Assembly: GCA_947652115.1 (NCBI GenBank) | Contig: OX393569.1 | Location: 16,696,598-16,760,597 of the forward strand | Length of the DNA: 64,000 bases | Reading direction: 5' to 3' | Origin: Blastomussa wellsi | Lineage: Eukaryota > Cnidaria > Anthozoa > Scleractinia > Plerogyridae | Shown here: piece by piece, positions 58,201 through 64,000 of the stretch | Layout: every line of letters starts with the position of its first letter | How positions within the stretch are numbered: position 1 is the first letter of the stretch | The notes under the pieces: model-generated | Told to the model about the DNA's origin: nothing | What the model saw: the letters and a program-made list of their open reading frames with translations, nothing else | Database searches by the model: none | Translations under genes and position numbers: made by a program

Positions 58201-61200
58201 TCTGAAATTGTGCCAGGGAGTATCTTCAACCCTCAGGTCTACATAAAGCAGATAAATTTTAAAGCATTTCAACTTGAACTGCTAATTTAGATGCAGACCG
58301 CCAAGCGAAGGACTTTGCGTTTTGTATCATTGTTTGTATGATGTTTTACGTAAGATTATAGACACAATTGTTATGCTAATTGTGCCGAATTTATTTTACT
58401 GGTGCTTGGGTTTTAGTTTTTGACCCATGTATAAGTCGAGGGCGATTTTTTGGACTGATTTTTAGGTCGTGCAAGGTCGACTTATACACGGGTAAATACG
58501 GTATTTAATACGATTTATGTAACGAGGTAGGCAGCCGAAACAGCAGTTTTCTAAAGCAGCTGCATGATATGGCGGGAAACATCTTAGGGTTCGTGACCCA
58601 TTGGGCAGTTAAAGCGCGGTTAAGGTTACAGCAATTAGTCAAAATCACATATTGCCTTCAGCCCCCTAAACAACTTTACTAGGCTTCGAGCCTTACTTAT
58701 CCTTCATTTTTTTTTAGAATCGTTGTCGAACAGCGTTTTCGAAGAACCTAAACCAGGTGAGCAAAAACCTTCTGAAGCAGTCAGTAGCACCGATTCCATG
58801 AGTTTGTTTGAGCCCCGACAGACAGAGGACCGTAGTTTGTCACAAACAGAGAGAAAGGCAACAGAAGAACCTGAAAACGTTACCATGGAAACTGCGATAG
58901 ACGTAAATTCACAAAGCGATAATCAGTCTTCGGCCGCGGTACCGATGGAAGTTGACCAAACCGCGCCGTCCAGCGGTTTTCCCTCTGCAGAGCAGACACC
59001 GCTCAGTTCCCAGGCTCCTAGTGACAGTGAAAGTTTGGAAAGTAATCAATATACAGAAAACTTGGAGGAGGGTAAATCGGAAAATTCTGGGCAAAATGTT
59101 AAGGAAAAAAAAGAATTAGCAGTTTCCGAAGATGATAAACCTGAATTGAAGTCAGATTCGGTTGATGATCGTGTAACTAACGAGCCTTGTCAGAAGGTGG
59201 AGGCGGTTTTAGAGGAAATATCTGTAGAACTCGATATATTAGCGGCACAAGAAACAGTATTGTACACAGAAAAACTACCCAACGAAGAAACAGGGAAGTT
59301 CAAGAGTCCTGAACTTGAAAAAAGCCTAGTTGAAGAGAAAATACAAGAAGGGACCAAATCCTTGACAAGTGTCGAAGATTCTGGAATTGTAACGGAGACA
59401 AAGAAAAGTTCAGATGACAAATTTGAAACAGATACTGAACCAGAAAAAATGGAAACTGACGGAGATCTCACTCGTGCCACTGAAAATCTTGAAATGACTG
59501 AAGAGGCGAAGATAAATTCGAAAACACCTTCAAGTGAGCCCGTAATGTCCTCCGCTGACACCGCGGTAGTTTTGGTTCAAGGTGGTACAGTCGAGGAGAG
59601 CAAAAGGGCGCCATTAACAGCGGAGCAACAGGCGAAGAAGAAAGAGCTAATGGACCGCTGTAATCACGCTCTCGAGTACTGTTTGCGGCGCTTCCCACAG
59701 CATCACAAGGCACGCTATCGCCTGGCGTATGTTTACTATTACTCACCTGAACATAAGGTAACGCAACCATTTGTGTCACGCTTTATTAGTTTACCCGCTC
59801 CATGGCAAAAACAAGCCGAAGAGGACACTGTGTCCTCTTCTGCTTGTTTTTGTGTCACACGGTTAGATAAGGCTTGTCTACGCAGCTTTTTTTTGCTGAA
59901 AAATCGCAAAACGAATGCATTTATGAAAGCATTCGTGTTTTGCTTCCTTGCAGGAGACCAGCGCGTGTCGTGACCTGCTCTTGGGTAGTAACACAAGACA
60001 AGATAAGACGTTTCCTTTTCCACATCACGGAGTTTTCAACGAGAAAAGCAAGACAAACCTGTTCTCGGTAAAGCGTTTATTAGTGTAGTCACAAATTTAT
60101 ATTGTACATTTGTTCGCTTTGTCATTGTGGGTCCAGTGGTGAAAGACTGGGCATGTCATTGTGCACAGTTATAGAGCAGTTTTACTTCAGTGTCGAAAGT
60201 AATTCTGCGTTTGCTTTGGTTTTTGCATTAGTTCGCTTCGTGATTGGTTTGAAAATTTGGTGCCAATTTTTCAACCAATCAGAACTAAAACCAAAACCAA
60301 TCGGGACTGAGACGCGTGTGGACGTTTTCCCGCGCTTTGTGTTGGCTACGTATAATTGCTTCGAGTTTTGATTGATTACTGGATTGTCTCAGTCCTTTGT
60401 GACTGGCCAAAGTAATTACTTTGGTACTCAGTTGAAACTCGCTCTAAGCGCGTAATCGTAAGGGTTAAGCTTGAAACGTTTATAAAGTTTTTGAAATTTT
60501 CTGAGTTACTGTGTTAATTCGTTGCGCATTTTTTGTTTTTCTACAGGCGTTCTGGAGAATTCCTGAAGAGGATATTGACAGGTGATTATAAAAGTTCTGT
60601 TCTAAAATAGCTATCTCTCTCACGATAATTAAGTCACTGTTAAAGGGCATATGACACGAAATTTTTTTCTCTTGATTCTTGTAGTTGGATATCTAAAGAA
60701 AACGTTTCGAAGCTTTAAAAGTGTTGGAGAAATAAAAAAATCATTGTTTTTGCTTTCAAAATACGCGCAATTTCCCTCCAAATTTGGCCCAGAGACTGGG
60801 ACCTAGTTTAACGACGGCGAAGTTATTCGTGACGTCACATTGTATCACACAATGTGACGTCACGTTCCGATATCACATGCGATTTTGGCCGCGCGTTGAC
60901 CGGGCCAATTTTAAAGGCAAATTGCACGTATTTTGAAAGCAAAACAATGCTTTTTAGATTTTTCCAGCACTTTTCTACGTTTTCCACGTTTTCTATAGAT
61001 ATCCAACTACAAGAATCAAGAGAAAAAAATTTCGTGTCATATGCACTTCAAGCGTAATTTATACTCATCACAAAAGTGATAGGCAAATATATGAGATAGG
61101 AAAGGTAAGATAAAGTCTGCATACGAGCCCAGTGGCCCATCAGGCCGGAGCTTATCCCGGTTTCTGTAGCATGAAGGGACAGAAAGTATTTCTACTCCCC

Positions 61201-63746
61201 CAGGGTTAAACAGAGAGACTGAAACAGGCAAAAAAGTGCCATTGCCAGTAACTAAAATTTTAATTATTTTTTTAGTCAATTGTCGAACACATCCATATAG
61301 AAACATGGCCAAAAAGTCGGGCTTGAGCACTATGCAAGCACACTACCGCCTTTCCTTTCTTCTCCGCGGAGACTTCTGCTGTATTCGTCCCCAAGCGCGA
61401 CTGGGAAATTGGGTGGAGGGAAATATAAACCCTTTGCATTAATAGCGCCCAAGTTTGAATAACAATACTTGATACTCCTTAGCCTCGTGTGGATGTTTAT
61501 AGACAAAGGATTTTTTGCGTGAATTTGAGGCTAAGGATGTATCAAGTATTGTTAGTCAAATTTGGGCGCCATTTATGTTAAGGGTCTATAAGGCCCGCGG
61601 AGCACGACGAGCAGACAGAAATAATAAATAACTCTCTCTTAACGGACACCTCTATTAGACGGACACCTGGTGCTTGTCCCGGCCGTTTCTCAGTCATTTT
61701 ACTGTAACCAAACTCTCTATAAGACGGACATCTCTATAAGACGGAAAACGGACACTTTGAAATCGTCAACGGACACTTGAGATGTGCTTAATGTTACCGC
61801 AAATTACGATTTAGGGAAGAAAAATTCTTAAATTAGCAAGGACGTGACTCATTTTAACACCAGATGATTAACTGACAGCTCTTTTCTTGTCGGCGGAATA
61901 CATACAGAACAAGTTAAAATTAAATCAGTTATTGTCCCATTCAATTTTCTTGCTTTCTTAGCTGAAAATTCCTGGGGTCATGTTACGTCGACTCTCTATA
62001 CGCCGGACATGTCTCTAAGACGGACAGCTGAGGCCAGTCCCGATGGTGTCCGTCTTAGAGAGAGTTGACTGCATACAAATTTATTATTATTATTTAACAT
62101 TGTCATCATCACCGTCATCCATACCCTGTTGAATGCGCATCAGTGCACATCTTTATTGAGGAATTCTGCCATTATTAGTCAACGTTGAAAATTTCAGGGT
62201 TTAAAGGGGGTGGAGCCCTTAAAGAAGCTACGTCACGGTTCGTGCATTTTGAAAATTTAGCGTAATTTTTTCAAAATTGTCATTTGTTATCCGCTTAAAT
62301 CTTCTCCATCCATTCATTTTAAGGGTAATTTGGTTCATCGCAAAAATGAACTCAAAATATCGCGACGGCTTTCTTTTAGGCTGAAAGTGAGTCACTTCTG
62401 TAAATGAAGTCCTGAACTCCTTGTGAGCTCTGATTTTTGCAGTTATTTAGAGGCTTTGGCTTACCTTTTTCAATACAAAGTTAAAAATGTAAAAAAGCTC
62501 TCAATTCTTCCAAAGCAAAAACAGAAAGAGGGGAAAAAAGCTTAACAAACTTTAGGTCTTTTTAAAACGAAGGAAACCTAAAACTAAAACAGCAAAGAGG
62601 TGTTGCTAAACCAGAAAGGATCGAGGATGGAGAAGATTGAAACGGATTGCAAATAACGAATTTGAAAAAAAATAGGCTAACTTCTTCAAAATGCACAAAC
62701 TGTGACGCAGCTCCTTTAAGCTCGCACGAAAGAATCACTGCAGTGAAGTGTGTTTGTTACATGTGGTGTAGACAACAGAAGACGAGTCAGTTTGAGTATT
62801 TTGTGACAAAAACCTGATTTAGGCCTTAGCGTCATCCAACTCGAGCGAAATCTCGAAATAATAGTATATTAACAGAAAGGAGCCAAACATGTACCGCAGT
62901 GATTGACTCACGGATAGTCGTGTCACATCATCCTGTAGCAGATACACCGTCACAACTTGTCATGTAAACGGAAATTTATCAGGTACATGTTGCAGCTAAA
63001 CGTCCTTGGAAAGTTATAGGCTCACACGAGGGGACCTTTCGCAACAACATGGCTCCGCTTTCGTTTGTTTTGTTCCTTTTCTAAGTCGATGCGACATGCC
63101 CCAGCAACTGCCTCGTCGCCAGGCTTCGCTCCTTGGTCGTGCGTGGTGCGCTTGGTGTTTTGGGATTGATAGTCCCACCTAACAATCTACCTTCCCGCCT
63201 TAACCGACCAGCCGAGCGGCGCCTGGAGACGAGGCTTGGAGCGGATTACGAAGGAGCTTTGAAAAAATTAGGTTAAATGTGTTTTATGCGCCGTCCGTGA
63301 CGTAACTCTCACGGGATAATCCAATAGCCTATTTCAATAATGTGTGGCTCGTTATAGGCCCGGATGTTTCTGTACACACACGTACAAGTCAGTGGCTTTG
63401 TTGCTGGAAGTTCTCAAAGAATTAAATGAGTGGGACACTTTGTTACTCATACAGACTCTTCTTTATCGGACCCCAGAGCAGGGCAAGTAAGTTGTTTTCA
63501 AAACACGGATTACTCATCGTTTCTCAGAAAACACCCACCCACCACACCCCTCTGACAAACATGGGCTAGGGGTGGGGTGGGGTGGGGTTTTCCCAGGAAC
63601 AATGATTGATCCCAAAACACATTTCTTGCTTTTATAGATGACACGATTTGACTTTGTTCTAGATTTTTCTGTTCTTGCTTATATTTGTCTCCCTTCTCGG
63701 CAGAAAATACCTGAGAGACAACGAGAGGCATTATTTAGCAAGGAAG
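28270..63746 (+). CDS. CABIN1: Calcineurin-binding protein cabin-1-like (50 exons placed; 3' end beyond window)
   Basis: About 5.24 kb of coding sequence (about 1,745 codons) is assembled from 50 exons, listed in the segment entries that follow. The whole order follows vertebrate CABIN1: an N-terminal TPR array, a Lys/Arg-rich nuclear localisation-like stretch, a long helical TPR-like middle, an acidic variable region, and [18 protein letters not shown]. In vertebrates CABIN1 binds and inhibits calcineurin, represses MEF2, and serves with HIRA and UBN1 in histone H3.3 deposition. The C-terminal calcineurin- and MEF2-binding parts are not in this window, so only the scaffold portion can be judged. 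Reading phase is continuous except across the assembly gap between exons 10 and 11. Introns are crowded with MITEs, SINEs and one LINE, but no coding exon is interrupted by a stop. Confidence 0.93.
28368..34071 (+). CDS. CABIN1: CABIN1 exons 2-7: N-terminal TPR region
   Basis: Exons 28368-28448, 29487-29600, 30632-30763, 31168-31269, 33514-33592, 34018-34071. Exon 3 ([17 protein letters not shown]) is a TPR helix pair. Exon 4 gives [18 protein letters not shown]. Exon 5 gives [18 protein letters not shown] then ARHSFEEG across the junction, a classic TPR. Exons 6-7 give [20 protein letters not shown] and SKALERD. All align in order with human CABIN1 and keep phase. Intron 5 is swollen by a minisatellite and a SINE. 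Confidence 0.92.
28826..28975 (-). mobile_element. tRNA-like SINE of a second family, CABIN1 intron 2
   Basis: On the minus strand GGGATGGTGCTGTGGTAAGA (box A-like) leads to a worn box B, then TGTGGGTTGAGTTTGTGG and GGTTTTCCCTGGGTTCCCCG. The organisation is tRNA head plus body but differs from the SINE at 10296-10532. Confidence 0.6.
29956..30226. mobile_element. TA-flanked MITE with long inverted repeats, CABIN1 intron 3
   Basis: CAGTGCTACGCGCCTTACCG at the left and CGGTAAGGCGCGTAGCACTG at the right are exact reverse complements, each bordered by TA. The inversion continues inward through AACTCGAGAAAGTTTTTGAT. TA duplication and CAGTG ends suggest a Tc1/mariner or pogo-type source. Confidence 0.9.
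31430..33025. repeat. 1.6-kb minisatellite of about 21-bp units, CABIN1 intron 5
   Basis: Roughly 75 degenerate units of the type TTGGTACTGTGTTGGAGCAGG. A higher-order pattern is visible: GGGTTGCTGCAGTGTAGGAG recurs at about 31731, 31860, 31990 and 32209, and GCTTGGCACTGTTGGAGC at about 31774, 31905 and 32124. Because 21 is a multiple of three, all frames stay open and encode a Trp/Cys/Gly seven-residue repeat. It is intronic and not considered coding. Confidence 0.95.
33113..33385 (+). mobile_element. tRNA-derived SINE, forward copy, CABIN1 intron 5
   Basis: AGTGACCTAATGGCTAGTGC is box A-like, then GGGTGTATAAATGGGTACC, ATGGACTAGCATCCCATCC and GGGGAGTAGAAATACTCTC follow. The box B is weak (GTCCGGGGTC). 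It sits immediately downstream of the minisatellite. Confidence 0.75.
34163..38577 (+). CDS. CABIN1: CABIN1 exons 8-13, spanning the gap; includes basic nuclear-localisation-like region
   Basis: Exons 34163-34229, 34939-34999, 35288-35394, then 37675-37729, 37854-37955, 38480-38577. Exon 10 ends in phase 2 but exon 11 starts in phase 0 ([12 protein letters not shown], like human SLGKRIDLSDYQ). The human segment that should lie between, around a Trp-Lys-x-Leu-Gly-Glu motif, is absent from visible sequence. At least one exon of length 3n+1 is therefore missing, probably with the gap at 36301-36500. Exon 13 carries the basic block [10 protein letters not shown] and PKRRSAR, matching the human nuclear localisation-like region. 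Confidence 0.88.
34527..34815 (+). mobile_element. tRNA-derived SINE, forward copy, CABIN1 intron 8
   Basis: Head GGGAGACGCAGTCGCTTAAT with GGTCCGAGTCC (box B), then GGGCAAGACACTTTACTCTC, CACCCAGGTGCATAAATGGG and GACTAGCATCCCATCCAGG. It ends GGGATAAGCTC-like CAGGATAAGCTCTGGGCC. Confidence 0.8.
35902..35949 (-). ncRNA. Hammerhead-ribozyme-like motif of the Penelope-like element
   Basis: Minus strand reads GATTC GCT, CCGACGA, A, GGGC TAAC GCTC, GAAACGTC, AGC TCTT GAATC. Stem I uses GATTC/GAATC and GCT/AGC, stem II GGGC/GCTC, and stem III is loopless AC/GT. The core agrees with CUGANGA...GAAA...UH except U4 to C. Hammerheads with minimal stem III are documented in Penelope-like elements; activity of this one is not shown. 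Confidence 0.6.
36301..36500. other. Assembly gap (200 N)
   Basis: Exactly 200 N, a conventional placeholder, so true length is unknown. It interrupts the Penelope-like element and coincides with the missing CABIN1 exon. Confidence 1.
36537..37161. mobile_element. Complete TTAA family C element
   Basis: TTAA at 36537-36540 and 37158-37161. The inner ends are CCCATTGACTCCTGG and its diverged inverse AGGAGTCAATGGG. The 625-bp length contains no transposase. A truncated relative lies at 17328-17530. It is in CABIN1 intron 10, just after the gap. Confidence 0.85.
39157..39393 (-). mobile_element. tRNA-derived SINE, reverse copy, CABIN1 intron 13
   Basis: CCTGGATGGGATGCTAGTCC, ACACATTTATACACCTGGGT, AAGTGTCTTGCTCAAGAAC and GCCAGGGCTCAAACCCAGAC (box B complement) match the copy at 10296-10532. 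A C-run lies at 39230-39242. Confidence 0.8.
39796..44674 (+). CDS. CABIN1: CABIN1 exons 14-21
   Basis: Exons 39796-39872, 41263-41331, 41504-41556, 42162-42249, 42355-42417, 42799-42876, 44196-44238, 44580-44674. Exon 14 ([12 protein letters not shown]) matches human FQELLMKFLPS. Exons 17-18 give [13 protein letters not shown], like human TNGGILELMMRY. Exon 19 opens [15 protein letters not shown], like human WPPGLAEVVLSVY. Exons 20-21 give [17 protein letters not shown] then a Ser-rich linker ending SPASSPRG. Phase is continuous (cumulative 566 bp, phase 2 at the end), and exon 22 restores it. No stops or frameshifts. Confidence 0.9.
42469..42730 (+). mobile_element. tRNA-derived SINE, forward copy, CABIN1 intron 18
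   Basis: GGTGGCCTAATGGTTAGTGC is an intact box A-like head and GGTCCGAGTTAGAGTCC a disturbed box B, then the family body (TGGGTACCGGTGAATTG, CCAGCATCCTGTCCAGG, GGAGTAGCAATACTCC). Confidence 0.8.
43105..43860. mobile_element. Large diverged foldback element, CABIN1 intron 19
   Basis: TTCAAAATGATCATGAGGAA near 43147 is mirrored by TTCCTCATTTTGAAA near 43801. CAAAACACAAAATAAAGAAT near 43282 is mirrored by ATTCTTCGTTTTGTGTTTTG near 43704. Arms of about 200 bp flank a middle part with no credible ORF. Confidence 0.7.
43931..44092. mobile_element. 162-bp TA-flanked MITE, CABIN1 intron 19
   Basis: CAGTGCGACCTCTATTAAGC and GCTTAATAGAGGTCGCACTG are exact reverse complements at the two ends, each bordered by TA. 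The internal ATTAAGCGGCC motif is repeated. The pattern fits pogo/Tc1-mariner-derived MITEs. Confidence 0.92.
44806..46487 (+). mobile_element. 5'-truncated CR1/L2-type LINE with open reverse transcriptase frame
   Basis: The frame is open from about 44830, through an ATG at 44930, to a stop at 46399 (489 aa from that ATG). RT motifs appear in order: [56 protein letters not shown], and the catalytic FYADDTQIY. The C-terminus [19 protein letters not shown] is typical of CR1/L2-like elements. The endonuclease half is missing. A short (ATT)-rich tail closes the 3' end. It lies in CABIN1 intron 21, same strand as the gene. An uninterrupted frame suggests a fairly recent insertion. Confidence 0.92.
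46519..50437 (+). CDS. CABIN1: CABIN1 exons 22-28
   Basis: Exons 46519-46649, 46873-46943, 48298-48391, 48885-48937, 49202-49288, 49531-49617, 50331-50437. Exon 23 ([18 protein letters not shown]) matches human YWLKARFLALQGDMEQAL, a TPR helix. Exons 25-26 give [20 protein letters not shown], like human LKSLERCQSLEEIQRLYEAG. Exon 27 gives [20 protein letters not shown] and exon 28 [10 protein letters not shown]. These are among the best conserved blocks of the gene and confirm strand and order. Phase closes throughout. Confidence 0.93.
47056..47292. mobile_element. MITE with inverted ends, CABIN1 intron 23
   Basis: GGCACTGTTCACACTTGG at the left pairs with CCAAGTGTGAACACAGCC at the right. Inner segments TACCCAAGTACAAGG and CCTTGTACTTGGG form a second, central inverted repeat. 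Confidence 0.75.
47822..48192. mobile_element. TTAA-flanked MITE, family D, copy 1, CABIN1 intron 23
   Basis: TTAA at 47822-47825 and 48189-48192. Ends AGGGGCAAACTGTCACAG and TGTGACAGTGCCCCT. It shares TATATCACTACACTGAAACC and GGATGGCAAGGATGGAAGTG with copy 2 at 53064-53328. Confidence 0.85.
48478..48598. mobile_element. Short foldback MITE, CABIN1 intron 24
   Basis: TTGGCACTGACTAAGGCG and AATGTGAAACAACGTT are mirrored by AACGTTGTTTCACATA and CTGAAGTCAGTGCCA. Confidence 0.75.
50472..50562. mobile_element. 91-bp hairpin element next to CABIN1 exon 28
   Basis: TAGTCTGAAGTG and CACTTCAGACTA are the outer ends; CCCTAATCCCCCGAG pairs imperfectly with CTCAGGGGATTAGGG across a tiny loop. It begins 35 bp after the exon 28 donor. 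Confidence 0.8.
50729..54407 (+). CDS. CABIN1: CABIN1 exons 29-38
   Basis: Exons 50729-50807, 50970-51064, 51745-51945, 52128-52224, 52600-52671, 52989-53021, 53629-53727, 54030-54084, 54164-54251, 54345-54407. The exon 31 acceptor is set at GAAG|CCAG because the next AG would shift frame into a stop; the result, RIIKHQEKY, parallels human RIIWQEED. Exons 31-32 give [16 protein letters not shown], like human LNTAHEYLGRRSWCCN. Exon 34 is only 33 bp. Exon 35 gives [15 protein letters not shown], exon 38 [19 protein letters not shown]. All match human CABIN1 in order. Confidence 0.92.
52797..52852. repeat. (GACG)n/(GACT)n tetranucleotide tract, CABIN1 intron 33
   Basis: About six GACG units pass directly into GACT units. 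Confidence 0.9.
53064..53328. mobile_element. TTAA-flanked MITE, family D, copy 2, CABIN1 intron 34
   Basis: TTAA at 53064-53067 and 53325-53328, ends AGGGGTGCTGTCACGG and CTGTCACTGTGCTCCT. About 100 bp shorter than copy 1 because the right third is deleted. Confidence 0.85.
54500..54650 (-). mobile_element. SINE body fragment, reverse, CABIN1 intron 38
   Basis: CATCACAGGGTTGCC, a C-rich run, CGTGCCCATTTATACA and GGGTGGAGAGAGGCACCG match the reverse SINE body; the tRNA-like head is not recognisable. Confidence 0.6.
55002..57528 (+). CDS. CABIN1: CABIN1 exons 39-45
   Basis: Exons 55002-55113, 55230-55282, 55445-55499, 55808-55861, 56414-56614, 56773-56862, 57351-57528. Exon 39 ([20 protein letters not shown], then [17 protein letters not shown]) is a TPR matching human [20 protein letters not shown] and WAGMALARASRIQDKLN. 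Exon 41 gives [16 protein letters not shown]. Exon 42 gives [16 protein letters not shown]. Exon 43 gives [20 protein letters not shown]. Exon 45 gives [13 protein letters not shown]. Phase closes at every join. A TCAA-type microsatellite sits just after exon 41. Confidence 0.93.
55555..55725. repeat. (TCAA)n-type tetranucleotide microsatellite, CABIN1 intron 41
   Basis: About 170 bp of ATCA/GTCA units begins about 55 bp after the exon 41 donor. It yields spurious Asn-Gln-Ser-Ile ORFs. Confidence 0.95.
57648..58501. mobile_element. TA-flanked 854-bp element, CABIN1 intron 45
   Basis: CCGTATTTACCCGTGTATTA at the left and TATACACGGGTAAATACGG at the right are inverted, bordered by TA, and the inversion extends over GTCGAC. 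The interior has only short ORFs, so it is a non-autonomous Tc1/mariner-like candidate. Confidence 0.85.
58718..59757 (+). CDS. CABIN1: CABIN1 exon 46: long acidic variable region plus conserved TPR-like end
   Basis: The acceptor TTTTTTTAG at 58717 and donor GTAACG at 59758 bracket 1,040 bp in phase with exon 45. The first 300 or so residues are Glu/Ser/Thr-rich and low in hydrophobics (for example [15 protein letters not shown]), so probably disordered. The last part, [20 protein letters not shown], matches human [20 protein letters not shown]. Human CABIN1 also has a poorly conserved stretch here. At about 347 codons it is by far the largest exon placed. Confidence 0.92.
59954..63746 (+). 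CDS. CABIN1: CABIN1 exons 47-50 (last in window)
   Basis: Exons 59954-60067, 60547-60581, 63358-63486, 63704-63746. Exon 47 gives [11 protein letters not shown] and [11 protein letters not shown], like human ARDVLLGSS and CERNKTNFFN. Exon 48 gives [12 protein letters not shown], like human GIWRIPVDEIDR. Exon 49 gives [19 protein letters not shown]. Exons 49-50 join as [20 protein letters not shown], like human [20 protein letters not shown]. The donor after 63746 (GTGAGA) shows that the gene continues. Confidence 0.92.
60173..60444. mobile_element. MITE family B, copy 3, CABIN1 intron 47
   Basis: GAGCAGTTTTACTTCAGTGTC and GAAACTCGCTC ends, with AACCAATCAGAACTAAAACC and CAAAGTAATTACTTTGG inside. 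It is 100 bp upstream of exon 48. Confidence 0.75.
60640..61051. mobile_element. Foldback MITE with paired TGACGTCA sites, CABIN1 intron 48
   Basis: The left end TTAAAGGGCATATGACACG is mirrored by CGTGTCATATGCACTTCA. Arms match over about 150 bp (TCTTGATTCTTGTAGTTGGA against TCCAACTACAAGAATCAAGA). At the centre, CGTGACGTCACATTGT and ACAATGTGACGTCACG form a hairpin with a three-base loop containing two perfect cAMP-response octamers. Confidence 0.88.
61619..62072. mobile_element. Diverged inverted-repeat element, CABIN1 intron 48
   Basis: AACTCTCTCTTAACGGACACC near 61629 is mirrored by TGTCCGTCTTAGAGAGAGTT near 62048. Internal TATAAGACGGACA motifs repeat. It resembles the CAGTGCGACC element at 43931 in layout but not in sequence. 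Confidence 0.6.
62219..62719. mobile_element. TTAA-flanked element, family E, CABIN1 intron 48
   Basis: TTAA at 62219-62222 and 62716-62719. Ends AGAAGCTACGTCACGGTTCG and AACTGTGACGCAGCTCCT, with inward continuation GTGCATTTTGAA/TTCAAAATGCAC. The 501-bp length has no ORF of note. Confidence 0.82.
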
Positions 63747-64000
63747 GTGAGAATTTCGAAGAAACTATAGAAATTACTCTAAACATTTTTAAATCTAATG
63801 CCATACCGTAAATCTTCTTTTAAGCCTGCCCTCCCGGTCATCTTCACTGGGTGTGGCCGACGTGGGAACTTTAAAGCTCTATTTTGTGGCAAAAAAGTTG
63901 CGGAATCCAAAAAATTGGAATACTTGCCTATGCAATATAAAGATACCAAAAGCATAAAAACCCTGTAGGCCATATAGACACTTTAAGAACCTTCGCGGCA

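Noticed and set aside
59190..59779. Two minus-strand ORFs over 100 aa
   Set aside because: Mirror images of the low-complexity acidic exon 46; Ser-rich antisense of Glu-rich coding sequence is expected.

Overview
This is eukaryotic nuclear DNA, most probably from an anthozoan cnidarian (a stony coral or close relative). It is AT-rich, its genes are split into many short exons with GT-AG introns, the proteins are animal orthologues, and introns and spacers are full of short terminal-inverted-repeat elements, tRNA-like SINEs, a CR1/L2-type LINE and a Penelope-like element. The species call is inference. There are no operons, CRISPR arrays or prokaryotic genes. A 200-base N run at 36301-36500 is an assembly gap.

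Layout: (1) 1-4539, minus strand: the 5' part of an unrecognised Ser-rich, probably disordered protein, leaving the window at base 1. (2) 6765-18101, plus strand: a complete 10-exon spinster/SPNS1-type major facilitator, 559 aa. (3) 18102-22966: a spacer of nested foldback elements. (4) 22967-27971, minus strand: a complete 8-exon RAD1 gene, 286 aa, a subunit of the 9-1-1 DNA-damage clamp. (5) 28270-63746, plus strand: a calcineurin-binding protein cabin-1 (CABIN1) gene with 50 exons placed, running off the right edge. RAD1 and CABIN1 are head to head with 298 bp between start codons, so they probably share a bidirectional promoter. SPNS1 and RAD1 are convergent.

Exons were assembled by hand from splice sites, reading phase and similarity to human families known from memory. 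Phase closes to a whole number of codons throughout SPNS1 and RAD1. In CABIN1 it closes everywhere except between exon 10 (ends phase 2) and exon 11 (starts phase 0), across the gap. At least one exon is missing there.

The genes do not form one pathway, but RAD1 (genome checkpoint) and CABIN1 (HIRA-type H3.3 chaperone complex and calcineurin inhibition in vertebrates) are both nuclear chromatin or DNA-maintenance factors. The most unusual material is in the repeats: two hammerhead-ribozyme-like motifs with a loopless stem III linked to Penelope-like sequence, several TTAA-flanked MITE families, a MITE abutting a RAD1 splice donor, a 1.6 kb minisatellite of about 21 bp units that keeps all frames open, and a CABIN1 first coding exon that consists only of ATG.
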